Assembly (NCBI RefSeq): GCF_003610775.1
Contig: NZ_RAQO01000003.1
Span: 36,183-100,182, forward strand
From: Alginatibacterium sediminis
Lineage (GTDB): Bacteria; Pseudomonadota; Gammaproteobacteria; Enterobacterales; Celerinatantimonadaceae
Length of the DNA: 64,000 bases
Reading direction: 5' to 3'
Part shown: piece by piece, positions 8,096 to 17,458 of the stretch
Numbering within the stretch: the stretch's first letter is position 1
Layout of the letters: each line of letters opens with the position of its first letter
The notes under the pieces: model-generated
The model's input: only the letters and a program-made list of their open reading frames with translations
Database searches by the model: none
What the model was told of the DNA's origin: nothing
Program-made: the position numbers and the translations under genes

Positions 8096-10627
8096 ATGGA
8101 CAACTTTTCGCTAGACGCAGAGCATCTGCAAGTGCAAGGCACGCAACACCATACGCTAGCAAAGGGGCTTGATGACTTTGATAAGGTATACGGACTAGGT
8201 TATGAAGTTGGCCATGAAGATTGGTCGCCGTATCCAAGGGTTAATTATTTACGCCAAACCTTTTTGGATCGCCCTTATGACATTGATGTCGAAAGATTGC
8301 GTTTGGTGACGCAATCCTATCAAGCGAATGAAGCTTGTCCTCGCATTATTCAATGTGCACGCGCCTTTGAAAACATCTTGCTCAATTCCACCCTGCATAT
8401 CTACGATCAAGACCTAATCTTGGGCGAAATTGCTGCCCCAGCCAAGGCTTCGCCTATTTATCCAGAGTTTTCTGTAGATTGGATTTTGGATGAGATTCGC
8501 AATTCACCGTTTGAAGAACGTAGCAACGATCAGTTCTATATACGAAACGCCCAAGATCGCAATGAAATACTAGCGCTGTGCGAGTATTGGAAGGGCAAAA
8601 GCGCCAATGAAATTATTACAGCGCATTTGGATGAAGATCAGAAGAAAGGCTCCCATATGGGGGAGAAAGTTTTCCAAACCAATAATTATCACTTTGCTGG
8701 TATTGGCCACTTTGCGATGGATTTTACCAAGTTGATGACCCTAGGCTACGATGGTGTATTACAGCAAGCACGCGAGGCTTTTGCGAAACTATCGAAGCAA
8801 GACCCAGATTACAGTGAAAAACGTGACTACTACAAAGCTACCCTGATTAGCTTAGAAGCGGCCAAGACATATATTCAACGCTACGCCACACTTGCAAGGG
8901 AAATGGCGAAAGTCGAAAGCAATATAAAGCGCCAGCATGAACTGCAACAGATGGCTCAAAACTGCGAGCAAATCGCTGGTGGGGCTGCGCAAAGCTTTTG
9001 GCAGGCGCTGCAGCTGTTTAACTTTGCTGTGACACTAACCCAGATTGAGGGCAATGGTCACTCCATCTCTTACGGGAGAATGGATCAGTGGTTATTTCCT
9101 TTTTACGAAAAAGACCTTGAACAAAATGCAGTGGACAAATCTTTCACACTCGAGCTGCTTGAAGTTTTATATGTGAAAATGAACAACCCGACCAAGTTAA
9201 AAGATAAGGGCACGGTGAAGGTTCGCAATGGGCGCGGTTTTGGGGGCGAAAGCCTTACCATTGGTGGTGTGAATAGCCTTGGGGATGATGCAACCAACGA
9301 CCTATCGATGCTGATGTTAGAAGCGTCGGTGCATACCCGCATGATGAACCCTTGGGTATGTCTGCGCTTGCATGAAAACACGCCATATGAGCTAAAAGTT
9401 AAAGCGATTGAATGTGTTCGTGCCGGTTACGGTCACCCAAAATCATTCAATGATGGGCCGGCGATTAAGGCCATGATTAGTAAAGGGCTTAGTCTTGAAG
9501 AAGCGCGAAACTACGCTGTTGTTGGCTGCGTTGAACCAACCTTACCAGGTAAGGAGTTTGGCTGGTTAGACGCCGGTTACGTCAATACAGCAAAAATGCT
9601 AGAGATGGTGATCAACGGTGGCAGGATCCTAGCGGGTCCAAATGCCGGTAAACAACTGGGTCCAGATACCGGTAGTTTAGAGAGCTATAAAAACTTTGAT
9701 GAAGTTTTGGAAAGTGTGGATAAACAGTTTGCTTACTGGTGTGATCAACTGTGTAGTTGCTTGAATGTGACCGATAAAATCCATCGACAAGTTAAACCAA
9801 CCCCCTATATCTCGGCCTTCTTTGAAGGATGTATTGAATCGGGAAAAGATATGACTTATGGCGGGGTTAAATACAATGGTACAGCTCCGCAAGCTGCTGG
9901 TATCGCGACTTGTGCTGATTCGCTCTCTAGTATCAAAGAGCTAGTCTTTGAGCAGAAAAAATACAGTGGTAAAGAACTGTTAGATGCGGTCAAAGATAAC
10001 TGGCAAGGTCATGAAAAGCTTTACGCGCTCGTCAACAGCAGCAAAATCCCACATTACGGCAATGACAACGATGAAGCCGACCAGCTGTTTAACTTTATGT
10101 TTGAATGCTATTGCCGACACATCAAAGGACGTCGCAATGCTCGAGGTGGAGAGTTCAGTCCAGGCGTATATACGGTTAATGCCAATGTGGGAATGGGGCT
10201 GTATACCAATGCGTCTTTGGATGGACGCAAAAATGAAGAACCGATTTCCGATAATATGGGACCGGTGCATACAGCGGGTGGTTCACATGATATCAGCGGT
10301 CCGACCGCTATTGTTAACTCAGTAACTAAAGTGGATCATAGCCTTGCAACCAATGGTACTTTACTTAATCTGCGCTTTCCGGAAGATGCCGTATCAGGAA
10401 TAGAGGGACGGGATATCTTGCTGAGCTTTGTCGATGAATATATTGCTAAACAAGGTATGCACGTGCAGTTCAACATTATGAGTTCAGAAAAGATGAGAGC
10501 TGCGCAAAAGGCCCCAGAAAAATATGCTGACATGCTGGTTCGGGTCGCTGGTTATAGCGCTTACTTTGTAGAGCTAGGTAAACCATTACAAGACGATCTA
10601 ATACATCGAACTGAGCTAAGATTTTAA
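8096..10627 (+). CDS. hpsG: Glycyl radical enzyme, probable DHPS sulfolyase (HpsG-like)
   Basis: 843 aa, full length for the dehydratase/eliminase branch of the pyruvate formate-lyase family. The thiyl-radical motif is VVGCVEP with Cys478 and Glu480; the Glu marks eliminases (glycerol dehydratase, CutC, IslA, HpsG, HpfG). The glycyl loop RVAGYSAYF has Gly819 near the C-terminus. Substrate is inferred from context. The locus makes DHPS from sulfoquinovose, the divergent neighbour is a TauE/SafE-type exporter, and no sulfopropionaldehyde reductase is present, which favours C-S lysis to hydroxyacetone plus sulfite over dehydration (HpfG). The enzyme is oxygen-sensitive, so the pathway should run anaerobically. 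The activase gene follows after a hairpin. Family is near certain; substrate specificity is moderate. Confidence 0.8.
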   Translation: MDNFSLDAEHLQVQGTQHHTLAKGLDDFDKVYGLGYEVGHEDWSPYPRVNYLRQTFLDRPYDIDVERLRLVTQSYQANEACPRIIQCARAFENILLNSTLHIYDQDLILGEIAAPAKASPIYPEFSVDWILDEIRNSPFEERSNDQFYIRNAQDRNEILALCEYWKGKSANEIITAHLDEDQKKGSHMGEKVFQTNNYHFAGIGHFAMDFTKLMTLGYDGVLQQAREAFAKLSKQDPDYSEKRDYYKATLISLEAAKTYIQRYATLAREMAKVESNIKRQHELQQMAQNCEQIAGGAAQSFWQALQLFNFAVTLTQIEGNGHSISYGRMDQWLFPFYEKDLEQNAVDKSFTLELLEVLYVKMNNPTKLKDKGTVKVRNGRGFGGESLTIGGVNSLGDDATNDLSMLMLEASVHTRMMNPWVCLRLHENTPYELKVKAIECVRAGYGHPKSFNDGPAIKAMISKGLSLEEARNYAVVGCVEPTLPGKEFGWLDAGYVNTAKMLEMVINGGRILAGPNAGKQLGPDTGSLESYKNFDEVLESVDKQFAYWCDQLCSCLNVTDKIHRQVKPTPYISAFFEGCIESGKDMTYGGVKYNGTAPQAAGIATCADSLSSIKELVFEQKKYSGKELLDAVKDNWQGHEKLYALVNSSKIPHYGNDNDEADQLFNFMFECYCRHIKGRRNARGGEFSPGVYTVNANVGMGLYTNASLDGRKNEEPISDNMGPVHTAGGSHDISGPTAIVNSVTKVDHSLATNGTLLNLRFPEDAVSGIEGRDILLSFVDEYIAKQGMHVQFNIMSSEKMRAAQKAPEKYADMLVRVAGYSAYFVELGKPLQDDLIHRTELRF

Positions 10628-10684
10628 TCCTTAAAGGCCGAATTTCAGGAGAATTAAGTTAGCCAACTGATGCAATCACAAGTC

Positions 10685-10711
10685 GCGCTAGTGTAGTCAA
10701 TACACTAGCGC
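10685..10711 (+). other. Intercistronic hairpin between glycyl radical enzyme and activase genes
   Basis: Perfect 11-bp stem GCGCTAGTGTA/TACACTAGCGC with a 5-nt loop, not followed by a T run. It may stabilise the upstream mRNA or reduce read-through, which would make much more enzyme than activase. Confidence 0.7.
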
Positions 10712-10744
10712 ATTAAGCTACCCCAACATCAATCTGAGGTTCTT

Positions 10745-11701
10745 TTGGCACAGCAAGCTACTATCTTAAATGTACAGCGCTTTACCTTACATGATGGCCC
10801 TGGTATTCGTACTGAGTTCTTTCTAAAGGGATGTCCACTTCGCTGTGATTGGTGTGGAAACCCAGAGAGTTTTACTCGCCAGCCAGAAGTGGGGGTGTTT
10901 GCTAATCGTTGTATCTCTAGTGAGCTCTGTGATGATTGCAAACTAGTTTGTCACGATCTTCAGATGTTGATTTTTACTGATTCAAAATTGGATTCTATCG
11001 ATAGAAAGCAATGCAGCTCATGTCTTGAATGCGCACAAGTGTGTCCATCAGAAGCGATAAGACCTTGGGGACACTCGATGACAGTTGATGAGTGTATGAA
11101 GGTGATTATACAAGACCGAGGGTTTTATGAGCGCTCGGGTGGAGGAGTAACCGTCTCTGGTGGTGAGCCACTGCTGCAAAGCGATTTTGTGGGTCAGTTG
11201 TTCAAGGCCTGCAAACAACAAGGTATCCATACTTGTTTAGAGTCTAGTTTATATGCCAATTGGAATAAGATTGAGTCTCTACTGCCAGTTACCGATTTGT
11301 TTATCTCAGATTTAAAGCTAATGGATAGCCAACGCCACAAACAATATACCGGAGTAGATAATCACAAGATATTAGAAAACCTTATTACGCTTTCAGCTAC
11401 CAATAAACCTTTGATACTGCGGATCCCCGTTATCCCTAACATAAACGATGATGAGGATAATATTAAGGCCAGCGCAGATTTCATTTTGCAACAGATGCAG
11501 GGCAAGGTAAGGACCTTACAACTACTTAGTTTCATGCGCCTTGGGGAAGAGAAGTATCAGTCTTTGGGATTACCCTACAAAATGCAGGATCTGAAATTTG
11601 ATAGGGCTGCATTCCAGAAAAAAGTCGAAAAGATTGCTGTCTATTTTAATCAGCGCGGCATCCATTGCATGATTGGTGCGAAAGAAAAAGCCGAACTGTA
11701 A
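10745..11701 (+). CDS. hpsH: Glycyl radical enzyme activating protein (radical SAM)
   Basis: 318 aa. It abstracts hydrogen from the glycine of the upstream enzyme using S-adenosylmethionine. The radical SAM cluster motif is GCPLRCDWCGNPE (Cys30, Cys34, Cys37: CX3CX2C). An inserted ferredoxin-like domain follows with two Cys-rich clusters (CISSELCDDC...C and CSSCLECAQVCP), as in activases of the eliminase-type enzymes. VTVSGGEPLLQ is the SAM-binding GGE motif. The start codon is TTG, with GAGG 5 nt upstream; no ATG fits the conserved N-terminus. The weak start and the hairpin before it both suggest low expression relative to the enzyme. Confidence 0.9.
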   Translation: MAQQATILNVQRFTLHDGPGIRTEFFLKGCPLRCDWCGNPESFTRQPEVGVFANRCISSELCDDCKLVCHDLQMLIFTDSKLDSIDRKQCSSCLECAQVCPSEAIRPWGHSMTVDECMKVIIQDRGFYERSGGGVTVSGGEPLLQSDFVGQLFKACKQQGIHTCLESSLYANWNKIESLLPVTDLFISDLKLMDSQRHKQYTGVDNHKILENLITLSATNKPLILRIPVIPNINDDEDNIKASADFILQQMQGKVRTLQLLSFMRLGEEKYQSLGLPYKMQDLKFDRAAFQKKVEKIAVYFNQRGIHCMIGAKEKAEL

Positions 11702-11765
11702 TCGTTGGCTTTAAGCCTAACTGCTCTATGTACTTGTGTAAGCGGCTAGGCCTTGAAACATGGAC

Positions 11766-12530
11766 TTACTCACCCTCACAAATAACGAGTTTAGTGTCTG
11801 TTTTCATCATCGCTTCGGCTAACTCTTCGGGCAAGCTGGTATCGGTAAATAAGTAGTCGGTCTCGCCAATGTGGCCCATTTCTATCGATCCTTTTGGGAC
11901 AAATTTACTCGAATCCATAGCAATCATGACATGACGTGCCGATTTCATCACGGTTTGTGTGATGAGGCTTTCGTTAAGATCGTACTCCAAGAGTGTTCCG
12001 TCAACATCTATTGAGGCAGTACTGGTTATCAAATAGTCAAATCTAAACTTATCAATAAACTCGAGGGCTTGCGTGCCAACGATGCCACCATTTGAAGCTT
12101 TGACTTTTCCACCAGGTATCAAGACATCAAAATTTGGGTTGCGGTGTAATATATTAGCTACTCGTAAAGAGTTGGTAATGATCTGTAAGTTTTTCTTCTC
12201 TAAGAGCTGAGAGGCGATGACTTCAATGGTTGTGCCTATGGTCAAGAAGATGGTTGAGTTATCCGGGATCATCGAAGCGATCTTTGAGGCAATAGCATTT
12301 TTTTGTTCGGTATCGGTGACTTTCCGTACTTCATAGTCGAGATTGGTGGTGGTGTCTGGAGAACTTGCACCACCGTGATGACGAACGAGTAACTTTTCTT
12401 CATTAAGCTTTTTAATGTCGCGACGTATGGTTTGCGTCGAGACATCTAAGCTTTCAGCTAGCTCTTCAACACTGCAGTAACCTTTATCATTAATCAATTT
12501 GAGTAGTTGTTTTTGTCTAGGGTTTGTCAC
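11766..12530 (-). CDS. DeoR-family transcriptional regulator, probable sulfoquinovose repressor
   Basis: 254 aa. N-terminal helix-turn-helix (residues 5-57: RQKQLLKLINDKGYCSVEELA then STQTIRRDIKKLNEE) and a C-terminal sugar-phosphate-sensing DeoRC domain (IGTTIEVIASQL, VGTQALEFIDKFRFDYLITS, CEGE end). E. coli controls its sulfoquinovose genes with a DeoR protein too (CsqR/YihW), with SQ-pathway intermediates as effectors. It is cotranscribed with the upstream kinase gene after an 89 bp gap. Operator-like elements in the block are good candidate targets, and one partial repeat (TGTTCGCTTG, 12546-12555) sits just upstream of its start. Confidence 0.85.
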   Translation of the reverse strand: MTNPRQKQLLKLINDKGYCSVEELAESLDVSTQTIRRDIKKLNEEKLLVRHHGGASSPDTTTNLDYEVRKVTDTEQKNAIASKIASMIPDNSTIFLTIGTTIEVIASQLLEKKNLQIITNSLRVANILHRNPNFDVLIPGGKVKASNGGIVGTQALEFIDKFRFDYLITSTASIDVDGTLLEYDLNESLITQTVMKSARHVMIAMDSSKFVPKGSIEMGHIGETDYLFTDTSLPEELAEAMMKTDTKLVICEGE

Positions 12531-12619
12531 CGTTGAATCTTCCTTTGTTCGCTTGTTTTTGGCTCAACTCTTGGATTCACTAGTCTTATTGATGATGAAT
12601 TCAGCGTGCCGTGCAATGC

Positions 12620-13507
12620 TTATTTGTCCAACGCGGAATCAACCTCCTTACGGCTTGGGATCCCTTCACGGCCACCCAGTTTGGTACATTTTACTGCAGC
12701 CACAGTGTTGGAAAAAATGATAGCATCGCGGGTCGACATTTGTTCGGCAATCGCGACAGCGAGCGCACCATGGAATACATCTCCGGCACCTGTCGTATCA
12801 ACAACATCCACTTTTAGACCTGCTTGATGACAAAGTTCATCGTTTTCAAGCCAATAGCATCCTTTCGAACCTACCGTAACATAGACTTTATTATTTGTCC
12901 TTTTTTGAGCAATTTTGAGCCCTTCGATCGGATCGCTGCTTCCGCTGTATTTTTCAAGCCCGGGCTCACTAAAGGCAACGTGGTCTGCAAGTTCAACCAA
13001 TTCGTCAATATTGTCAGGTGCAATATCGGCATCTAACACCGATGGGATACTAAACTTGCGCGCTTGCTCCAATGCATACTTTGCCCCAGCAACCCAACGC
13101 ACATCGGCCAATATCGTTGCATATTTTGAGAAATCAATTTCGGTTAGCGCGCTTGGATCTTTGGACAATGATTCATCTTGATAGTTAATGATCATACGCT
13201 CACCTTCTTCATCGACAATAACCGCAGAAAAAGCAGAGGACGCGCCTTTTATGCATACTGCTTTTTCAACGCCAACACCATAGCTAGCAAGTTCACTAAG
13301 CATAGTGTCGGCAACTGAGTCGTCTCCAACACGGCCGATAAAATCTACGTGATGTCCCAGTTTCGCCACAGCCACTGATGCGGTAGCTGCAGGACCGCCG
13401 CCGACTTCAAAATAGTTGTTAGCCACATATTTACCACCGGTTATGGGCAGTTGCTTGACGAGCTGGACTCGGTCTAAAACGGTGATTCCAATACATGCAA
13501 TCGACAT
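12620..13507 (-). CDS. yihV: 6-deoxy-6-sulfofructose kinase (YihV type)
   Basis: 295 aa PfkB-family kinase that phosphorylates sulfofructose with ATP to give sulfofructose-1-phosphate. Similarity to E. coli YihV runs along the whole length (GITVLDR, GGKYVANNYFEVGGGPAA, VDFIGRVGDD, HVAFSEPGL, VDVVDTTGAGDVFHGALAVA). Catalytic Asp243 lies in DTTGAGD. Lys26, Asn108 and Arg137 align with the residues that, to my knowledge, hold the sulfonate in E. coli YihV (27, 109, 138), which supports specificity for the sulfosugar over fructose phosphate. First gene of the minus-strand unit kinase-regulator; the promoter shares the divergent region with yihU. Confidence 0.93.
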   Translation of the reverse strand: MSIACIGITVLDRVQLVKQLPITGGKYVANNYFEVGGGPAATASVAVAKLGHHVDFIGRVGDDSVADTMLSELASYGVGVEKAVCIKGASSAFSAVIVDEEGERMIINYQDESLSKDPSALTEIDFSKYATILADVRWVAGAKYALEQARKFSIPSVLDADIAPDNIDELVELADHVAFSEPGLEKYSGSSDPIEGLKIAQKRTNNKVYVTVGSKGCYWLENDELCHQAGLKVDVVDTTGAGDVFHGALAVAIAEQMSTRDAIIFSNTVAAVKCTKLGGREGIPSRKEVDSALDK

Positions 13508-13640
13508 GATTAATCTCTTCTATATTATCTAGAGCGGGTATGCTTTGCGTCTCAAATTGCAGTAGAACAAACAAAACTCTAGTTCGATGAATTATATATT
13601 CGCACAAACATGAGGGGCGAATAACAAAGATAATGGATTC

Positions 13641-13756
13641 ATTATAGGAAAAAAAGTGATCTTGACTGCGATAGTTGTCACGTAACGACGATAAAACGAC
13701 AAAAAACAACAAAATGTGACATTGGTAAAAGTTCTGTCGCCAATAATGCCTATAGT
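13641..13756. promoter_or_regulatory. Divergent promoter pair with operator B (13676-13721)
   Basis: Operator B is 46 bp (TGTCACG...TGTGACA) and is an inverted relative of operator A. Rightward: TGTGA at 13715 with -10 TATAGT at 13751-13756. Leftward: CGTGA-caacta-TCGCA reading down from 13682, with a perfect minus-strand TATAAT at 13646-13641. In both directions the half site starts exactly 36 bp before the -10, the same spacing as upstream of the glycyl radical enzyme gene. This suggests class II CRP-type activation combined with repression through the repeats. Confidence 0.65.
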
Positions 13757-13789
13757 AATGCCATATCTTATTCAGTAAGGACAAACATA

Positions 13790-14683
13790 ATGTCAACTAT
13801 CGGTTTCATCGGCTTAGGCCAAATGGGTAGCCCAATGGCTGCAAATCTAATCAAAGGTGGGCACTCGCTACAAGTTTTTGATGTAAACGCAGACGCTGTT
13901 GCTCAAATGGTCACGCTTGGTGCCGTAGCAGCTCAAACACCTGGTCAAGCCGCTAGCCAAGCAGATTTTGTTGTCACAATGCTGCCTAATGGCGATTTAG
14001 TTCGCAAGGTAATCTTTGCTGATGATGGCGTGATATCCACGCTGTCAAAGCAAGCCTTAATCATTGATATGTCGACCATTCATCCCTTTGAAACTGATGC
14101 TTTGATCAGCGATTTGTCGCTGCAAGGTTTTGAGATGATGGAAGCGCCAGTAGGAAGAACCTCGGTTCATGCGATTAAAGGTGAGCTACTGATTCTCGCT
14201 GGTGGAACGAAGTCTCAAATTGAACGTGCTCAACCCCTATTTGATTGTATGGGCTCTGAAACCATTGATGCTGGTGGTCCTGGTAAAGGGATTAGAGTAA
14301 AGATCATTAATAACTACATGAGTATTGCGTTAAACGCACTATCTGCTGAAGCTGCGACACTATCTGAGGCTATCGGTTTAGAGTTTGAAGATGCAATGAA
14401 AGTCATGAGTGGTACACCTGCTGGCAACGGTCATTTCACGACCACTTGGCCGGGTAAAGTCTTAGCTGGTGATTTATCGCCTGCATTTATGGTCGATCAT
14501 GCTCACAAAGACTTGGGTATTGCGCTCGATCTTGCCAATCAGGTCAATGTTCCAATGCCGTGTGGTGCGGCATCTCGTGAATTGTATAGCATCACCCGTG
14601 CTGCGGGCCGTGGTCGTCAAGATTGGACATCAGTTTTCGAACAGCTACGCGTAACTTCTGGGCTTGAGGCGAAAATAAAGTGA
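13790..14683 (+). CDS. yihU: 3-sulfolactaldehyde reductase (YihU type)
   Basis: 297 aa member of the beta-hydroxyacid dehydrogenase family. It reduces 3-sulfolactaldehyde with NADH to DHPS. The N-terminal Rossmann motif is [37 protein letters not shown] and the catalytic Lys171 block ([22 protein letters not shown]) follow E. coli YihU closely. Arg123 in the VGRTS loop replaces the usual serine-glycine substrate loop and is the residue known to bind the sulfonate in YihU. AAGGA precedes the ATG by 8 nt. It opens the unit yihU-mutarotase-yihS, which ends at the terminator at 17244-17270. Confidence 0.95.
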   Translation: MSTIGFIGLGQMGSPMAANLIKGGHSLQVFDVNADAVAQMVTLGAVAAQTPGQAASQADFVVTMLPNGDLVRKVIFADDGVISTLSKQALIIDMSTIHPFETDALISDLSLQGFEMMEAPVGRTSVHAIKGELLILAGGTKSQIERAQPLFDCMGSETIDAGGPGKGIRVKIINNYMSIALNALSAEAATLSEAIGLEFEDAMKVMSGTPAGNGHFTTTWPGKVLAGDLSPAFMVDHAHKDLGIALDLANQVNVPMPCGAASRELYSITRAAGRGRQDWTSVFEQLRVTSGLEAKIK

Positions 14684-14691
14684 AGACATGC

Positions 14692-14719
14692 TGAGTCTAT
14701 CAAGAATTGAATAGACTCA
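14692..14719 (+). other. Intercistronic hairpin after yihU
   Basis: Stem TGAGTCTAT/ATAGACTCA (9 bp, perfect) with a 10-nt loop, not followed by a T run; probably an mRNA-processing or stabilising structure inside the operon. Confidence 0.55.
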
Positions 14720-14755
14720 AACGATGTGACTTTAATTTAGGATAGAGACGAAAAA

Positions 14756-15796
14756 GTGAAACTGAGCATTGAAGATTGGGGATTGGTCGAAACACAATCT
14801 GTCCCTGTAAAACTGTTGACCTTACAAAATAGCCAAGGCATGAAAGTACTGGTGAGCAACTATGGGTGCATTGTAACGTCGATTGAAACGCCAGATCGCA
14901 ATGGACACTACGCGGATGTTGTACTCGGCTACGATAGTTTAGACAAGTATCTTGCCGGACACCCATTCTTCGGTGCCATTGCTGGCCGCGTTGCCAATCG
15001 AGTCAAAAATGGTCGCTATCAAATTGATGGCCAATCCTTTGAGCTTGAAACCAATGAGTTGCCAACAGGGCAACACTTACACGGCGGAAGCAAAGGCTTT
15101 GATCGCTATGTTTGGGACTACGCTATTGAAGAGCAAGATGAAGCAACTTTTGTGCATTTTAGTCGTGTATCTCCCGATGGAGAGTCGGGCTACGGCGGTA
15201 CGATGCAGGTCACGTGTAGTATTGGTTTAGATGAAATGAATCAAGTCCATTACAATTTTAAAGCAAGCACGGACAAACCAAGCGTAGTCAATCTTGTTAA
15301 TCATAGCTATTACAATCTAGCTGGGCATGATTCGGGACCCGTTGATCAACATGAACTAGTTCTTTTCGCTGATTACTATACGCCTGTTAGCGAAGACATG
15401 ATCCCTAGTGGTGAGATTCTTTCGCTTCAGGGAACTCAATTAGATTTTAGCTCTCCACGGGAAATTGGCGCCAACGAATACGACCATAATTTTGTCTTAA
15501 ACAATGACAAACGCATGGGTGAATATCGCTATGCTGCCCAGCTCTACGAGCCAAAAAGTGGTCGCGAAATGACGGTGTTAACCACGCAACCAGGCCTGCA
15601 GTTCTATAACGGTTATAAGTTGTCGAATAAACCTTGGTTTGGTCGTAACGGTCATAAGTATGAAGCGCGAGAAGGGATGTGTTTAGAAACGCAGCATTTT
15701 CCGGACAGTCCAAATCAACCTCATTTCCCCTCGGTGCGTCTCAACCCGGGCGAGGTCTATGAAGAGAAGACGATTCACCGTTTTCGTATCAAATAA
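14756..15796 (+). CDS. Aldose 1-epimerase (GalM family), probable sulfoquinovose mutarotase
   Basis: 346 aa, the length of GalM and longer than E. coli YihR (about 308 aa), which does this job in the sulfo-EMP operon. Motifs seen are GCIVTSIETPDRNG, ADVVLGYDSLDKYL, FGAIAGRVANRVKNGRY, LHGG, the catalytic His in NLVNHSYYNLAG and the catalytic Glu in CLETQHFPDSPNQPHFPS. It interconverts alpha and beta anomers, feeding the anomer released by the glycosidase to the isomerase. GTG start with only a weak upstream AGGA. Activity on sulfoquinovose is inferred from position between yihU and yihS. Confidence 0.88.
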   Translation: MKLSIEDWGLVETQSVPVKLLTLQNSQGMKVLVSNYGCIVTSIETPDRNGHYADVVLGYDSLDKYLAGHPFFGAIAGRVANRVKNGRYQIDGQSFELETNELPTGQHLHGGSKGFDRYVWDYAIEEQDEATFVHFSRVSPDGESGYGGTMQVTCSIGLDEMNQVHYNFKASTDKPSVVNLVNHSYYNLAGHDSGPVDQHELVLFADYYTPVSEDMIPSGEILSLQGTQLDFSSPREIGANEYDHNFVLNNDKRMGEYRYAAQLYEPKSGREMTVLTTQPGLQFYNGYKLSNKPWFGRNGHKYEAREGMCLETQHFPDSPNQPHFPSVRLNPGEVYEEKTIHRFRIK

Positions 15797-15959
15797 ATGA
15801 ATCAAATCTACAGCAAGCCAAATTTGAAGGTTTGAAGTGAATACAAAGGTCATTTATTGATTCTTGGTGAGTGCTTTTGTACTAAACATTATCTAATTAA
15901 CATAATTATACGCGATGGACTGATAACGTCGGTCGCAATGAAAATATAAGGACTAATCT

Positions 15960-17210
15960 ATGAAGTGGATCAACACTCGTTCTCATAATTCTTGGCTTGA
16001 AGCTGAAACCGATAGAATCTTTGAGTTTGGCAAAAATGCGCTTGTTCCCAACGGTTTTGGATGGATAGGTAATAACGGTAATGTGCGCGACGAAATGGGC
16101 ACACGCCTGTGGATTACTGCTCGTATGCTGCACTGCTATTCACTCGCAACGCTGATGGGACGTCCCGGTGCTTTTGACTTAGTTGAGCATGGCATCGCTG
16201 CCCTAGAGGGTCCACTAAAAGACAGGACTCATGGAGGTTGGTATGCAACTGTCGATAACCAAGGCGAGGGTGTTATGGATGCATCGAAGCAAGGTTATCA
16301 GCATGCCTTTGTTCTGCTTGGTGCTGCAAGCGCCGCGACCACTGGTCATCCTCGCGCAAAGGCCCTATTAGATGAAGCTATTAATGTCTATGAAAAACAC
16401 TTTTGGTGTGAAGAAAATCAAATGTGTTTTGAGTCATGGGATGAAGCATTTACTGAAACAGAAGATTATCGTGGCGGCAATGCAGCCATGCACTCCGTTG
16501 AAGCTTTTTTGATTGTGTATGATGTTACTAAAGATAAAAAGTGGCTTGAGCGAGCGTTGCACATTACTGAGTTTATGATCCATAAAACAGCCAAGGGCCT
16601 TAGCTATCGTGTTAATGAGCACTTTGATTCTGATTGGAACCCGCTACCAGACTACAATAAAGACACGCCAGCTAGTCATTTCCGAGCATACGGTGGTACC
16701 CCTGGCCACTGGATTGAGTGGGGCCGTTTAATTTGTCACCTGCATGCAAGCATGCAAACCATAGGCATGAATACTCCTGATTGGATGCTTGAAGATGCCA
16801 TTGGTTTATTTGATGCTACGGTACGTGATGCATGGCATGTTGATGGAGCTCCGGGCTTTGTTTATTCGGTTGACTGGGATGGTAAGCCTGTCGTTCGCGA
16901 ACGTATTCGTTGGGCACCGGTTGAAGCAATTGGTACCGCATATGCACTATTTGCGGTGACCGGAGAGAAAAAATACGAAGATTGGTATCGAACTTGGTGG
17001 GATTATTGCCGTACTTACCTCATCGACTATGAAGGGTGTTCGTGGTGGCAAGAGCTGGACGTCAATAACCAAGCTGGAACTAGTGTGGTATGGGATGGAA
17101 AGCAAGACATCTATCATTTGATGCACTGTTTAGTGATCCCTCGGCTACCGTTAACGCCTGGTTTGGCACCTGCTTTAGAAGCAGGTTTGCTTGACAGCGC
17201 CATGAAGTAA
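15960..17210 (+). CDS. yihS: Sulfoquinovose isomerase (YihS type)
   Basis: 416 aa (E. coli YihS 413 aa) of the N-acylglucosamine 2-epimerase fold. It converts sulfoquinovose to sulfofructose. Very close to E. coli YihS from the first residue ([21 protein letters not shown] versus the same pattern in YihS). Arg55 (WITARML), His250 ([12 protein letters not shown]) and His386 ([13 protein letters not shown]) correspond to the catalytic Arg55, His248 and His383. No signal peptide, so cytoplasmic. Last gene of its unit; the 163 bp gap upstream holds only a weak operator-like stretch (about 15849-15883). Confidence 0.95.
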   Translation: MKWINTRSHNSWLEAETDRIFEFGKNALVPNGFGWIGNNGNVRDEMGTRLWITARMLHCYSLATLMGRPGAFDLVEHGIAALEGPLKDRTHGGWYATVDNQGEGVMDASKQGYQHAFVLLGAASAATTGHPRAKALLDEAINVYEKHFWCEENQMCFESWDEAFTETEDYRGGNAAMHSVEAFLIVYDVTKDKKWLERALHITEFMIHKTAKGLSYRVNEHFDSDWNPLPDYNKDTPASHFRAYGGTPGHWIEWGRLICHLHASMQTIGMNTPDWMLEDAIGLFDATVRDAWHVDGAPGFVYSVDWDGKPVVRERIRWAPVEAIGTAYALFAVTGEKKYEDWYRTWWDYCRTYLIDYEGCSWWQELDVNNQAGTSVVWDGKQDIYHLMHCLVIPRLPLTPGLAPALEAGLLDSAMK

Positions 17211-17243
17211 TCGTTAACCCAGATTAAAAACCTCTAAAAAGAA

Positions 17244-17270
17244 ATGGCAGCCTCAGGCTGTCATTTTTTT
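17244..17270 (+). terminator. Rho-independent terminator after yihS
   Basis: Stem ATGGCAGCC/GGCTGTCAT (one G-U pair), loop TCA, then seven T. It separates the yihU unit from the aldolase-TRAP-yihQ genes. Confidence 0.9.
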
Positions 17271-17322
17271 AGATCGCAAATAGCCATGAACAATTGCACT
17301 GCAAGAGAAATTAAAACTAAAA

Positions 17323-17368
17323 TGTGTCAGAGCGCTCATTTTTGTCTATTTGTGTCCGTTTTTGTTGA
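17323..17368 (+). promoter_or_regulatory. Operator C, related repeat element upstream of the aldolase gene
   Basis: In the register of operator A the decamers read CGCTCATTTT, TGTCTATTTG and TGTCCGTTTT, followed by TGTTGA. The flanking TGTCACA ends are degraded. A possible -10 (GATAAT, 17407-17412) does not keep the 36-bp spacing seen at the other promoters. Confidence 0.5.
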
Positions 17369-17458
17369 AAATGGCGAGCATCTAACAGAAATGAAAGCGT
17401 AGGGCTGATAATTTAGCGTCATTCAAAACAAACAAGTTTATTTAAAGGAACACCTACT

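Noticed and set aside
8096..10627. Pyruvate formate-lyase or glycerol/propanediol dehydratase as the function
   Set aside because: Single Cys followed by Val-Glu excludes PFL (Cys-Cys). A dehydratase is not excluded by sequence, but the sulfosugar genes, the TauE/SafE-type exporter and the lack of a diol-utilisation operon favour a sulfolyase.
8096..10627. HpfG-type DHPS dehydratase
   Set aside because: No NADH-dependent sulfopropionaldehyde reductase gene in the block, while a probable sulfite exporter is divergent from it; kept as the main alternative.
15849..15883. Fourth copy of the 46 bp operator upstream of yihS
   Set aside because: Only scattered similarity to the decamers and no inverted ends; below what I would call a site.
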